A DNA stretch of 64,000 nucleotides from positions 1 to 64,000 of the forward strand of contig JBDZVD010000025.1 of assembly GCA_040255525.1 (NCBI GenBank), given 5' to 3'. The position numbers and the translations under genes were made by a program. Each line of letters starts with the position of its first letter. Position 1 is the stretch's first letter. This DNA is from Rugosimonospora sp040255525 (GTDB taxonomy: Bacteria; Actinomycetota; Actinomycetes; Mycobacteriales; Micromonosporaceae). The notes beneath the pieces were generated by a model, which did no database searches, was not told the DNA's origin, and saw only the letters and a program-made list of their open reading frames with translations. This document shows positions 1 to 7,834 of the stretch, one piece after another.

Positions 1-117
1 GGGCGGGTCGCCGGCGCGGGCGGCCGCCCGCTCCCGCGGGTTCCCCCGCCGCCCGATTGCGGCGCCGGCGGGGGAGCGCCAGAATGCCCGATCCGCGGAG
101 CGACTCCCGCGAGGTCT

Positions 118-157
118 ATGACGACCGTCATGGTGCCGCTATCATGACGGCTGTCAT
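118..157. promoter_or_regulatory. Twin ATGAC-N4-GTCAT operators before the dehydrogenase gene
   Basis: Two inverted repeats of the form ATGAC-N4-GTCAT lie at 118-131 and 144-157, with centres 26 bp apart, just ahead of the start codon at 177. The same core recurs at 1739-1758 in front of the tetR gene. Shared palindromes of this size in front of a TetR gene and a nearby enzyme gene are typical of TetR binding sites, so the TetR protein encoded here probably represses both. The repeats are visible; the binding is inferred. Confidence 0.65.
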
Positions 158-176
158 AACTCGGGCAGGAGGGCGT

Positions 177-1163
177 ATGCACGTCGGATTCATCGGGCTC
201 GGTCTGATGGGCCAGCCCATGGCGCTCAACCTCGCCCGGGCCGGCACGCCGCTGGTGGTCTGGAACCGCACCGCCGCCACGTGCGAACCGCTCGCAGCGG
301 CGGGGGCACGCGTCGCCGCCGACCCGGCCGAGGTGTTCGCCACCGCCGACACCGTCCTGCTCATGCTGGCCGGGCCGGAGGCGATCGACCAGGTGCTCGG
401 CCGAGGTACGCCGGCCTTCGCGGCGTACCTCGCCGGGCGCACGATCGTCCACATGGGAACGACCGCGCCCTCGTACTCCCGGGGACTGGAGGCGGACGTG
501 GTCGCGGCGGGCGGCCGGTACGTGGAGGCGCCGGTGTCCGGCTCCCGGACGCCGGCCGAGGCCGGCGAGCTTGTCGCGATGCTGGCCGGCGACCCGGCGG
601 CGACCCGGCCGGTACGGCCGCTGCTCGCGCCGATGTGCCGGGACGCGGTCGAGTGCGGACCGGTGCCCAACGCGCTGCGGATGAAGCTCGCGGTCAACCT
701 GTACCTGATCACGATGGTCACCGGCCTGGCCGAGGCGGTGCACTTCGCCGACCGGCACGGCCTGGACGTGAGCCTGCTCGTCGACGTTCTGGACGCCGGT
801 CCCATGGCCAGCGGCGTGTCCCGGGTGAAGGCGCACAAGCTGCTCGACCACGACTTCGCGGCGCAGGCCGCGGTGGCGGACGTCCTGATGAACAACCGGC
901 TGATCGCCGGGGCCGCGCGCGAGTCGGGGGTGGCGTCGCCGGTGCTGGACGCGTGCCACGAGCTGTTCGCCGAGACGGTCGCCCTGGGGCACGGCGGCGC
1001 CGACATGGTGGCCGTCGTCCGGGCCATCGAGGCGCGCACCGCGCGGCGCGGCGCCCCGCCGGAACGCGGCGATGCCGGACGCGCCGCCGGGTTCGTATCC
1101 GGGGGCGGCGCCGGGTCAGGAGCCGCGGGTGGCGCCGCTTCCGGAGCGGTAGCCGTCCAGTAA
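177..1163 (+). CDS. NAD(P)-dependent oxidoreductase, 3-hydroxyisobutyrate dehydrogenase family
   Basis: Predicted cytosolic beta-hydroxyacid dehydrogenase of the 6-phosphogluconate/3-hydroxyisobutyrate dehydrogenase superfamily, 328 aa. The N-terminus carries the Rossmann motif GLGLMGQPMA. The substrate-binding stretch APVSGSRTPAEAG sits near residue 120, and the catalytic-lysine segment RMKLAVN near residue 165. The C-terminal helical NAD-binding domain follows. The ATG at 177 has AGGAGG six bases upstream, whereas in-frame starts further up lack one. The last 35-40 residues are a Gly/Ala-rich tail that overlaps the convergent tetR gene by 48 bp and is probably dispensable. Substrate unknown. 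Operators upstream suggest control by the TetR protein. Confidence 0.88.
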   Translation: MHVGFIGLGLMGQPMALNLARAGTPLVVWNRTAATCEPLAAAGARVAADPAEVFATADTVLLMLAGPEAIDQVLGRGTPAFAAYLAGRTIVHMGTTAPSYSRGLEADVVAAGGRYVEAPVSGSRTPAEAGELVAMLAGDPAATRPVRPLLAPMCRDAVECGPVPNALRMKLAVNLYLITMVTGLAEAVHFADRHGLDVSLLVDVLDAGPMASGVSRVKAHKLLDHDFAAQAAVADVLMNNRLIAGAARESGVASPVLDACHELFAETVALGHGGADMVAVVRAIEARTARRGAPPERGDAGRAAGFVSGGGAGSGAAGGAASGAVAVQ

Positions 1164-1727
1164 CGGGGACAGCTGCGCCACCACGGTGTCGATTACGCCG
1201 ACATCGCGGTGAACCCGCGCGAGCATGATGGCGCCCTCCAGCGCGCTGAGCATCAGGGTGGCCAGCGCGCGCGCCCGCTTGCGCGGTACGCGCATCCGCA
1301 CGAGTTCCCCGACCACGGCGCGTTCCCATTCGCCCGCGGCGGAGCGCAGCGCTTCGTTGACCGGGGAGTCCCCGCCGGCCAGGTCGGCGGCGGTCGCCAT
1401 GACCGGGCACCCCCGCTCGTACCGGCGCGCGGTCAGGTCTTCCCGCCAGTACCCGGCCATATGCCGGAACAGGCCCGACGGCGACGGGTGAGCAGTCGTC
1501 TCCTGGTACCTCTCGACCCACCGTGCGGCGAACTGCCCCGACCACAGCAACGCCTCTCCGACGAGCTGGTCCTTGCCGCCGGGGAAGTAGTGCTGGAACG
1601 AGCCGCGCGGCGCGTTCGCGCGCGCGACCACCTCGCGGACGCCGGTCGCCGCGACGCCGTTCGCGCGCACCAGCTGCGCCGCGCTGTAGACCATCCGCTC
1701 CCGCGGAGCTCTCGTGCTGCCCGACAT
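1116..1727 (-). CDS. TetR family transcriptional regulator
   Basis: DNA-binding repressor of 203 aa. The N-terminal helix-turn-helix runs through TGVREVVARANAPRGSFQHYF (about residues 28-48), the standard TetR signature, followed by the KDQL region and a ligand-binding C-terminal domain resembling LmrA/YxaF-type members. I chose the ATG at 1727, preceded by a G-rich Shine-Dalgarno, over a TTG seven codons upstream. A perfect 8+8 palindrome lies 11 bp upstream of the start, so autoregulation is likely. Its 3' end overlaps the convergent dehydrogenase gene, whose promoter carries the same operator core. Ligand unknown. Confidence 0.9.
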   Translation of the reverse strand: MSGSTRAPRERMVYSAAQLVRANGVAATGVREVVARANAPRGSFQHYFPGGKDQLVGEALLWSGQFAARWVERYQETTAHPSPSGLFRHMAGYWREDLTARRYERGCPVMATAADLAGGDSPVNEALRSAAGEWERAVVGELVRMRVPRKRARALATLMLSALEGAIMLARVHRDVGVIDTVVAQLSPLLDGYRSGSGATRGS

Positions 1728-1738
1728 GACCCCCACCC

Positions 1739-1758
1739 GGTATGACAAAAGTCATACC
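1739..1758. promoter_or_regulatory. Perfect palindromic operator of tetR
   Basis: GGTATGAC-AAAA-GTCATACC is an exact inverted repeat with 8-bp arms. It overlaps the region just upstream of the tetR start codon on the minus strand. Its core ATGAC-N4-GTCAT matches two sites at 118-157. It is very likely the autoregulatory operator. Confidence 0.75.
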
Positions 1759-1903
1759 AGAGTACCGTCCGGCTGGCGGCTGCCGGCCGGCGGAGCGGGC
1801 CGTGCCGCGAACCCGCTCCGCGCTGAGTTCGGGATCGATCGTGTGCGGCGACCTCACGGTCACGCCGGCGGGCGGCCGGCGACCCACCGGGGCGACGGCC
1901 GGC

Positions 1904-2797
1904 TCAGCCCGCCAGCGGTGCCTCGTCCAGGATGACCGCGCGGGTGAGGTTGTGCGGCGTGTCCGGGTCGAGTCCCCGCGACTCGGCGAGCGCGACCGCG
2001 GCGCGCTGGGCCACCACGAGCGACGCCAGGGGATCGATGCCCAGGTCGACCGCGGTGGCGCCGACCGAGCGGATCTGGCCGGCCAGGGCCGGATCCAGCG
2101 GGCCGAGCGACCACACGACGGTACCGGGGCCGGAGACGCTGATCGGACCGTGCCGGTACTCCATGGCGGGGTACGCCTCGGTCCACGCCCGCGCCGCTTC
2201 GCGCAGCTTCAACGCGGCCTCACTGGCCAGCCCGACTGTCCACCCGCGACCGACGAACGTCCACTGTGACGTGGCGGCCGGGTCGACCGGCAGGTCGCCG
2301 GCCAGCACCCGCTCGGCATCCACAATGGACGGTTCGACGTCCCCGCCGGTGGCGGCGCGCAGCAGGGTCAGGGCGGTGGTGGCGAACCGGGTCTGGACGA
2401 CGGACCGCTCGTCGGCGAACGGCAGCGGCACCACCGCGTCGGACGCGGCGGCGACCGGCCCGTCGGGTACGGCGGTCAGCACCACCGTGCGCATGCCGGA
2501 CGTGCGGCGGAGCAGTCCGGCGACCTCTGTCGTGGCACCGGAGCGGGAGATGGCCACCATGACGTCGTAGCGCCGGCCGGGTGGCATCTCGGACGCCGCG
2601 AACGCGTCTGTCCGGCCATGTCCGGCATTCTCCCGCAGCACGGCCGCCGCCTGGGCCATGTACAGGGACGTGCCGCAGCCGACGATGCAGGCGCTCTCAC
2701 CGGGCGCGGGCAGGAGGTCGGACACGTCGTGAGCGAGCGCGACGGCCCGCCGCCACATGCTCGGCTGGGTAGCGATCTCCTGCGCGGTAATGCTCAT
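1904..2797 (-). CDS. SIS domain protein (sugar isomerase / AgaS-GlmS-like)
   Basis: Predicted phosphosugar-binding protein of 297 aa with two sugar isomerase (SIS) domains and no glutaminase domain. The first SIS motif, VGCGTSLYMA, is near residue 40, and the phosphosugar-binding loop ISRSGATTEV is near residue 83. The second domain begins around residue 165 (FVGRGWTVGLASEAALKLREA), and the EYRHGPIS segment is typical of GlmS/AgaS-type isomerases. It probably isomerises or deaminates an amino-sugar phosphate. It stands alone, divergent from an ABC-F gene. No strong Shine-Dalgarno precedes the ATG at 2797. Confidence 0.85.
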   Translation of the reverse strand: MSITAQEIATQPSMWRRAVALAHDVSDLLPAPGESACIVGCGTSLYMAQAAAVLRENAGHGRTDAFAASEMPPGRRYDVMVAISRSGATTEVAGLLRRTSGMRTVVLTAVPDGPVAAASDAVVPLPFADERSVVQTRFATTALTLLRAATGGDVEPSIVDAERVLAGDLPVDPAATSQWTFVGRGWTVGLASEAALKLREAARAWTEAYPAMEYRHGPISVSGPGTVVWSLGPLDPALAGQIRSVGATAVDLGIDPLASLVVAQRAAVALAESRGLDPDTPHNLTRAVILDEAPLAG

Positions 2798-2940
2798 AGC
2801 TGGATGCTTTCCTGCCGAATTTCACGCTGTCAAGCGCCACGAGCGGAAGGCGGCGGCGCCGACCACCTGGACCCCCTCGCGGCCCGGATCGGCTGACGCG
2901 CGCCGGGGCGGCGGGTCGGTGCCTGGATACCATCGTCACC

Positions 2941-4581
2941 GTGAGCGGTACGATGATCGCCAAAGGGTTGTCCGCGGGCCACGGCGCGGAGGAGTTGTTC
3001 TCCGGCCTGGACCTCGTGGTGGCGCCCGGGGACGTCATCGGGCTGGTCGGGCCGAACGGCGCCGGCAAGTCCACGCTGCTGCGCACGCTCGCCGGGCTGC
3101 GTGACCCGGACGACGGGGCGATCGCCCTCAACCCGCCGACCGCCACCGTCGGTTACCTGCCGCAGGCCCCGGAGCGGTGCCCCGGGGAGTCGGTGGCGGA
3201 GTACCTGACCCGGCGCACCGGCGTCGCGGCCGCCCAGGCCGGCCTCGATGCCGCGACCGCGGCGCTGGCGGCCGGTGAATCCGGCGCCGACGACGCGTAC
3301 GCCCTGGCCCTGGAGCGCTGGCTCGACCTGGGCGGCGCCGACCTGGAGGCGCGTGCCGACGCCGTCGCCGCCGACCTGGGGCTCGGCGTGGAGCTGACCC
3401 GCCCGATGACCGGCCTGTCCGGCGGGCAGGCCGCCCGGGCCGGTCTCGCGGCGCTGCTGCTGTCCCGGTACGACATCTTCCTGCTGGACGAACCCACCAA
3501 CGATCTGGACCTGGACGGCCTGGCCCGGCTGGAGTCGTTCGTCACGGGGCTGCGCGCCGGCACCGTCGTGGTCAGCCACGACCGGGAGTTCCTGGCCCGT
3601 ACCGTGACCCGCGTGCTGGAGCTGGACCGGCCGCAGCGGCTGGTGCGGCACTACGGCGGTGGGTACGAGTCCTACCTCGAGGAGCGCGAGGTGGCCCGCC
3701 GGCACGCGCGGGCGGATTACGAGCAGTACGCCCAGACCCGGGCCGACCTGGAGGCCCGGGCCCGTACCCAGCGCAACTGGATGGAGCACGGCGTCCGCAA
3801 CGCGCGCCGGAAAGCCAGCGACAACGACAAGATCGGGCGCAAGCTGCGGGTCGAATCGACCGAGAAGCAGGCGGCCAAGGCACGCCAGACCGAGCGGCTC
3901 ATCGAGCGGTTGGAGGTCGTCGAGGAGCCGCGCAAGGAGTGGCAGCTGCGCATGGAGATCGCCACGGCCCCGCGGGCCGGCGCCGTGGTCGCGGCGCTGA
4001 CCGGCGCGGTCGTCACCCGCGGCGCGTTCACTCTCGGCCCGGTCGATCTGCAGATCGACTGGGCCGACCGGATCGCGATCACCGGACCGAACGGCGCGGG
4101 CAAGACCACGTTGCTCGCCGCGCTGCTGGGCCGGGTGCCGCTCGCGGCCGGCACGGCAGCGCTCGGCCCCGGCGTGGTGGTCGGCGAGATCGATCAGGCT
4201 CGCCGGCTGCTGCTGGGCGACGAGCCGCTGCTGGACGCGTTCCGGGCGGCGGCCGGGGACTGGTCGCCCGGCGACGCCCGCACGCTGCTTGCGAAGTTCG
4301 GGCTGCGCGGCGAGCACGTGCTGCGGCCGGCCGCGACACTGTCGCCGGGGGAGCGCACCCGGTCGGCCCTCGCCCTGCTCCAGGCGCGCGGCGTGAACCT
4401 GCTGGTACTCGACGAGCCGACCAACCACCTCGACCTGCCTGCCATCGAGCAGCTCGAGTCGGCGCTGGACGCCTACCCGGGCACGCTCCTGCTGGTCACG
4501 CACGACCGGCGGATGCTCGACGCGGTACGCCTGAACCGCCGGGTGCGGGTCGGGGCGGGGCGGGTCAGCGCGGACGGGTGA
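2941..4581 (+). CDS. ABC-F family ATP-binding protein
   Basis: Soluble protein with two ABC ATPase domains and no membrane domain, 546 aa, the normal ABC-F length. Domain 1 has Walker A GPNGAGKST (about 38-46), signature LSGGQAARAG and Walker B FLLDEPTNDLD. Domain 2 has GPNGAGKTT, signature LSPGERTRSALAL and LVLDEPTNHLD. The charged linker between the domains (about 245-325) is the P-site tRNA interaction motif region. ABC-F proteins act on the ribosome, either as translation factors or as antibiotic-protection proteins. The sequence alone does not decide which. Start GTG at 2941; an ATG three codons later is an alternative. Confidence 0.9.
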   Translation: MSGTMIAKGLSAGHGAEELFSGLDLVVAPGDVIGLVGPNGAGKSTLLRTLAGLRDPDDGAIALNPPTATVGYLPQAPERCPGESVAEYLTRRTGVAAAQAGLDAATAALAAGESGADDAYALALERWLDLGGADLEARADAVAADLGLGVELTRPMTGLSGGQAARAGLAALLLSRYDIFLLDEPTNDLDLDGLARLESFVTGLRAGTVVVSHDREFLARTVTRVLELDRPQRLVRHYGGGYESYLEEREVARRHARADYEQYAQTRADLEARARTQRNWMEHGVRNARRKASDNDKIGRKLRVESTEKQAAKARQTERLIERLEVVEEPRKEWQLRMEIATAPRAGAVVAALTGAVVTRGAFTLGPVDLQIDWADRIAITGPNGAGKTTLLAALLGRVPLAAGTAALGPGVVVGEIDQARRLLLGDEPLLDAFRAAAGDWSPGDARTLLAKFGLRGEHVLRPAATLSPGERTRSALALLQARGVNLLVLDEPTNHLDLPAIEQLESALDAYPGTLLLVTHDRRMLDAVRLNRRVRVGAGRVSADG

Positions 4582-4649
4582 ACGGCGGGCGGGACGGCAC
4601 CGGGATCCGGTACCGCTTCGCCCGCGTCCCCGGCGCCGGTCCGGAACCC

Positions 4650-5162
4650 TTACCCGGCCGGCTGCGAATTCTGCTGCTCGGCCCACTCGGCGACACGGCG
4701 GGCGCTCTCCTCCTCGGAGAGATCCTCCACCCGTGTCATGATCGACCAGCGCACCCCGAACGGGTCGCGGATGCTCGCGAACCGGTCGCCGGACACGAAA
4801 GTGGACGGCGCCTCCCGGATCGTGGCACCGGCGGCCTCCGCACGCGCGGTCGTGGCGTCGACGTCGGGGCAGTACAGCCCCATGGAGTAGCAGTCGTTGT
4901 CCCCTCCGGGCGGGGCCACGAGGCCGTACGCCGGCATCGGTTCCCCGAGTTGCAGCATCCCGTCGCCGAAGTCCAGTACGGCGTGCGCGACGACTCCGCC
5001 CATTTCCGTCACGTCCACCACCCGCGCGCCGAACACGTCGCGGTAGAAGGTGATCGCCCCACGGGCGCCGGTGATGACCAGGAACGGGGTCAGGCTGGTG
5101 GCACCGTGCGGCTTCCCGTTGGTGGTGTGTTCGCCGTTGGCGGCCTCGATCGTGTCTGTCAT
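4650..5162 (-). CDS. VOC family (glyoxalase/PhnB-like) protein
   Basis: A 170-aa protein with one vicinal-oxygen-chelate fold at about residues 25-145. The PhnB-like opening TPFLVITGARGAITFYRDVFGA is followed by a VDVTEMGGVVAHA strand region, and the segment DRFASIRDPFGVRWSIMTR is the typical C-terminal part (the DPFG box). Members include demethylmenaquinone-methyltransferase-like PhnB proteins, glyoxalases and dioxygenases; the substrate cannot be told. It lies between convergent and divergent genes with no operon partner. The ATG at 5162 gives the expected N-terminus. Confidence 0.83.
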   Translation of the reverse strand: MTDTIEAANGEHTTNGKPHGATSLTPFLVITGARGAITFYRDVFGARVVDVTEMGGVVAHAVLDFGDGMLQLGEPMPAYGLVAPPGGDNDCYSMGLYCPDVDATTARAEAAGATIREAPSTFVSGDRFASIRDPFGVRWSIMTRVEDLSEEESARRVAEWAEQQNSQPAG

Positions 5163-5233
5163 GGCACAAGACGCTACGCACCGGGTGCCCGGCAGGGCTT
5201 GAAGATTCGCGACACTGGGTAACCTGGGGACCC

Positions 5234-6061
5234 GTGAGCAGGGTGTATCGAGGCGTTCTCTACCCGGCGCGCCTGCCGTCGTTCGATCGGCTTCCGGCGC
5301 CGGAGCCGGTGGCCGATCTGGTGCGGTGGTTCTGGATCCCGGAGTGGCGACTGGCCCCGGGCCGCTCGTCCCGCCAGCATCTGATCGCCTACCCGGCGTC
5401 CAACCTCGTGGTCGAACTGGACACGGTCGGCTTTGCCGGACCCACGACCCGTGCCTCGCACCGCGACCTCACCGGGACCGGGTGGGCGGTCGGTGCCCTG
5501 CTCCGGCCGGCCGCCGTCCCGCTGTTCGCCCGCGACCCCGCGGCACTGCGCGACGCCTACCAGCCGGTCGACCTGCCGGCCCTGCACGCGGCGGTGTCGG
5601 CCGCGATGAACCGGTCCGCCGACCGGCCCGAGAGGCACCGGCTCGCCGTCGGGGCGTTCACGGACTGGCTCAGCGGTACCTTCCCCGCCCCGGCGCCGGA
5701 GGCCCTGCAGGCCAACGCGATGGCAGAGCTGATCGACTCCGGTCCGGACCTGCGCCGGGTCGAGGACGTGGCGGCACGCCTGGGCGTGTCGGTCCGGACG
5801 CTCCAGCGGCTGGCCCGCCGCTACGTGGGCCTGCCGCCGCTGGCCATGATCCGCCGCCGCAGGCTCCAGGAGGCCGCCGAGCGCGTGCGTGCCGGCCAGG
5901 ACACGAACCTGTCGGCGGTCGCCGCGGACCTCGGGTACGCCGACCACGCCCACCTCGCCAACGAGTTCCGGTCGGTGCTCGGCTTCACCCTCAGCGCCTA
6001 CCGGCGGCGGGCGTCCCCGCCGGTGCCGGGCCGGGGGTCACCTGACGGGGTCACGGGCTAG
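5234..6061 (+). CDS. AraC family transcriptional regulator
   Basis: A 275-aa regulator. The N-terminal half (about 1-150) resembles the DUF6597-type sensing domain (LVRWFWIPEW, LIAYPASNLVVEL). The C-terminal part has two helix-turn-helix units: VEDVAARLGVSVRTLQRLARRYVG, then AAVAADLGYADHAHLANEFR ending FTLSAYRRR, the AraC consensus. The start is GTG at 5234, 71 bp from the divergent VOC gene, so that gene is a possible target. Its 3' end overlaps the convergent ltrA-like gene by 4 bp. Effector unknown. Confidence 0.88.
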   Translation: MSRVYRGVLYPARLPSFDRLPAPEPVADLVRWFWIPEWRLAPGRSSRQHLIAYPASNLVVELDTVGFAGPTTRASHRDLTGTGWAVGALLRPAAVPLFARDPAALRDAYQPVDLPALHAAVSAAMNRSADRPERHRLAVGAFTDWLSGTFPAPAPEALQANAMAELIDSGPDLRRVEDVAARLGVSVRTLQRLARRYVGLPPLAMIRRRRLQEAAERVRAGQDTNLSAVAADLGYADHAHLANEFRSVLGFTLSAYRRRASPPVPGRGSPDGVTG

Positions 6062-7260
6062 CCGCCGAGCCGGCGCACGTGGTGCTGGTGGGCGCCCGGC
6101 TGGGCCGGCCGGTGCGCCCGACCGCGCCAGGCGTCGGTGACCGCCACGCCGAACAGGATCGCGGCGGCGATCACGGCGGCAACCGCCGGGGCCACCAGCA
6201 CCATCGCGGGCGACACCCCGATCAGTGCGGCGATCCAGAACAACCGCGACAGCGAGATCCGCTCGAACACCTCGTACTCGAACACGGTCCGTCCCATCAT
6301 GAACAGCACGGGGCCGCCGAACAGCGCGGCGACCCAGGCGAACGGCATCGGCGCCAGCGGCCGGGTGATGGCCAGTTCGGAGCCGGTGGCCGTGGCGACC
6401 ACGCCGAAGACCATGATGACGTGGGTGTACGGCGCCCACCGCAGGATCCGGCCCGGCTTGCGCCTGGGGACGTTGCGCAGCAGCGAGCCGGCCCGGTAGA
6501 CGTAGATCTGCCACAGCAGCACGGTGGTGGCGAACGTGCCCACGAACGCGACGGTGTGCCACGCGCCCAGCCCCGCGTGGTTGTACCGGAGAGCGGCGAC
6601 CAGGATGAGGTCGCCGAAGGCCAGGATCATGAACTGCTGGTACCGCTCCCCGACATGCTCCTGCGCCTTGTCGTACTGGTCGAGGGGCACCCGGCCGAGC
6701 CTCGGCGTCGGGTACCGGAAGGCGGCTATGACATAGTCCAGCAGCAGCGCGGCGGCCCACGGGATGCCACGGGCGACGGTGCCGGTCATGAACGCGCCGA
6801 CCAGCCACCCGAACGACGACACCGCGAACCAGAAGAAGAACCGGGCGGCGCGCGCGCCGGCAGTGTTGTTGCGTAGCAGGGCGACCAGGAAAATTCCGCG
6901 TCCGAGGTGGATCGCCACGTTCGTGCTGGCGAAGATGATGCCGTCGCGCCCGAAGGCGTCCGGCAGGGTGACCGCCATGATCATGCTGCCGAACATGACA
7001 GCGCCGATGAGCGCCTGGATCGGCAGCCTCTCCGGGTTGTAGAAGTCGGTCAGCAGCGTGGTGATCGACCAGACCCACCACAGGGCCGCCAGCGGCAGCA
7101 GCGCGTGGACCGTCCCCGTCCAGTCGAGGTGCTGGGCGTAGTTCATCGAGGTGAGCGACAGGGCGGCGACGTACACCAGGTCGAAGAACAGTTCCAGCAG
7201 GGTGGCGCGTTGGGATCCGCCGGGGCTGCGCACCAGCGTCGCCGGATCGTTGCGCGTCAT
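6058..7260 (-). CDS. Low temperature requirement protein A (LtrA) family membrane protein
   Basis: A 400-aa integral membrane protein with about ten to twelve hydrophobic helices. The family-defining N-terminal segment ATLLELFFDLVYVAALS is at residues 19-35, followed by the conserved tryptophan-rich loop LAALWWVWSITTLLTDFYN. LtrA was named from a Listeria cold-growth mutant; its molecular function is not established. The C-terminus ends in a basic, histidine-containing tail. Monocistronic by context; the stop overlaps the araC-type gene by 4 bp. Confidence 0.87.
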   Translation of the reverse strand: MTRNDPATLVRSPGGSQRATLLELFFDLVYVAALSLTSMNYAQHLDWTGTVHALLPLAALWWVWSITTLLTDFYNPERLPIQALIGAVMFGSMIMAVTLPDAFGRDGIIFASTNVAIHLGRGIFLVALLRNNTAGARAARFFFWFAVSSFGWLVGAFMTGTVARGIPWAAALLLDYVIAAFRYPTPRLGRVPLDQYDKAQEHVGERYQQFMILAFGDLILVAALRYNHAGLGAWHTVAFVGTFATTVLLWQIYVYRAGSLLRNVPRRKPGRILRWAPYTHVIMVFGVVATATGSELAITRPLAPMPFAWVAALFGGPVLFMMGRTVFEYEVFERISLSRLFWIAALIGVSPAMVLVAPAVAAVIAAAILFGVAVTDAWRGRAHRPAQPGAHQHHVRRLGG

Positions 7261-7834
7261 GGCCGAACCAGCGTGCGCGGTACCCGTTGCGACGGAAGGC
7301 CGGACCCCACTCCTGTTACGTTAAGCAACCGGCGTCGCCGGTACCCGGGGAACGCCGGCGATCGGTTGGCCGGTTGGTCGCTGCCCGGTGCCCCGTGCCC
7401 CGTGCCCGGAGGCTCGCCTTCGGTTTCCTTCCGCGTACCGCCGGCCGGAGCCCGGTGCGCGTCCGGTCGCCGGCCGGTGCGCCACCGGCGCCCGATGGCG
7501 CGGTCGACGCGGCGGACCTTCGCGGGGAAGCCGGGCACCTCATTGTCCACAAGGGACACCGTGCGGGTACCCGCGTCCCGTCCGGCGCGTGGCCGACTCA
7601 CCGACGAATCGCGGCGGAAGCCGGCGGCACGGGAGCGCGCGATCGTAGCGCTGCGCAGTCGGCCCAACACGACCGCACCGCCGGTCGCGGCGCTCACCTG
7701 GGCATCCATGAACAACCGCCGACCCGCCCCCATGAAGGTGAGAGCGAATGCGAGACTGCACCGGGCGGCTGGTACGACGCACGCTACTCGCCGTCCCACC
7801 ACAGGCGGCAGCGGCACACGATAACGGCGGTTGG
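7261..7834. other. 574-bp stretch without a recognisable gene
   Basis: Reading frames run through this stretch on both strands but show no known family, no convincing Shine-Dalgarno and no codon-position bias that I trust. It separates the ltrA-like gene from the divergent disordered membrane protein and probably carries the promoters of both. Confidence 0.4.

Noticed and set aside
2830..5181. A 783-codon open frame on the minus strand opposite the ABC-F gene
   Set aside because: It is a shadow of GC-rich coding sequence: its product is Arg/Gly/Pro-rich with no family features, and the plus strand encodes a complete ABC-F protein.
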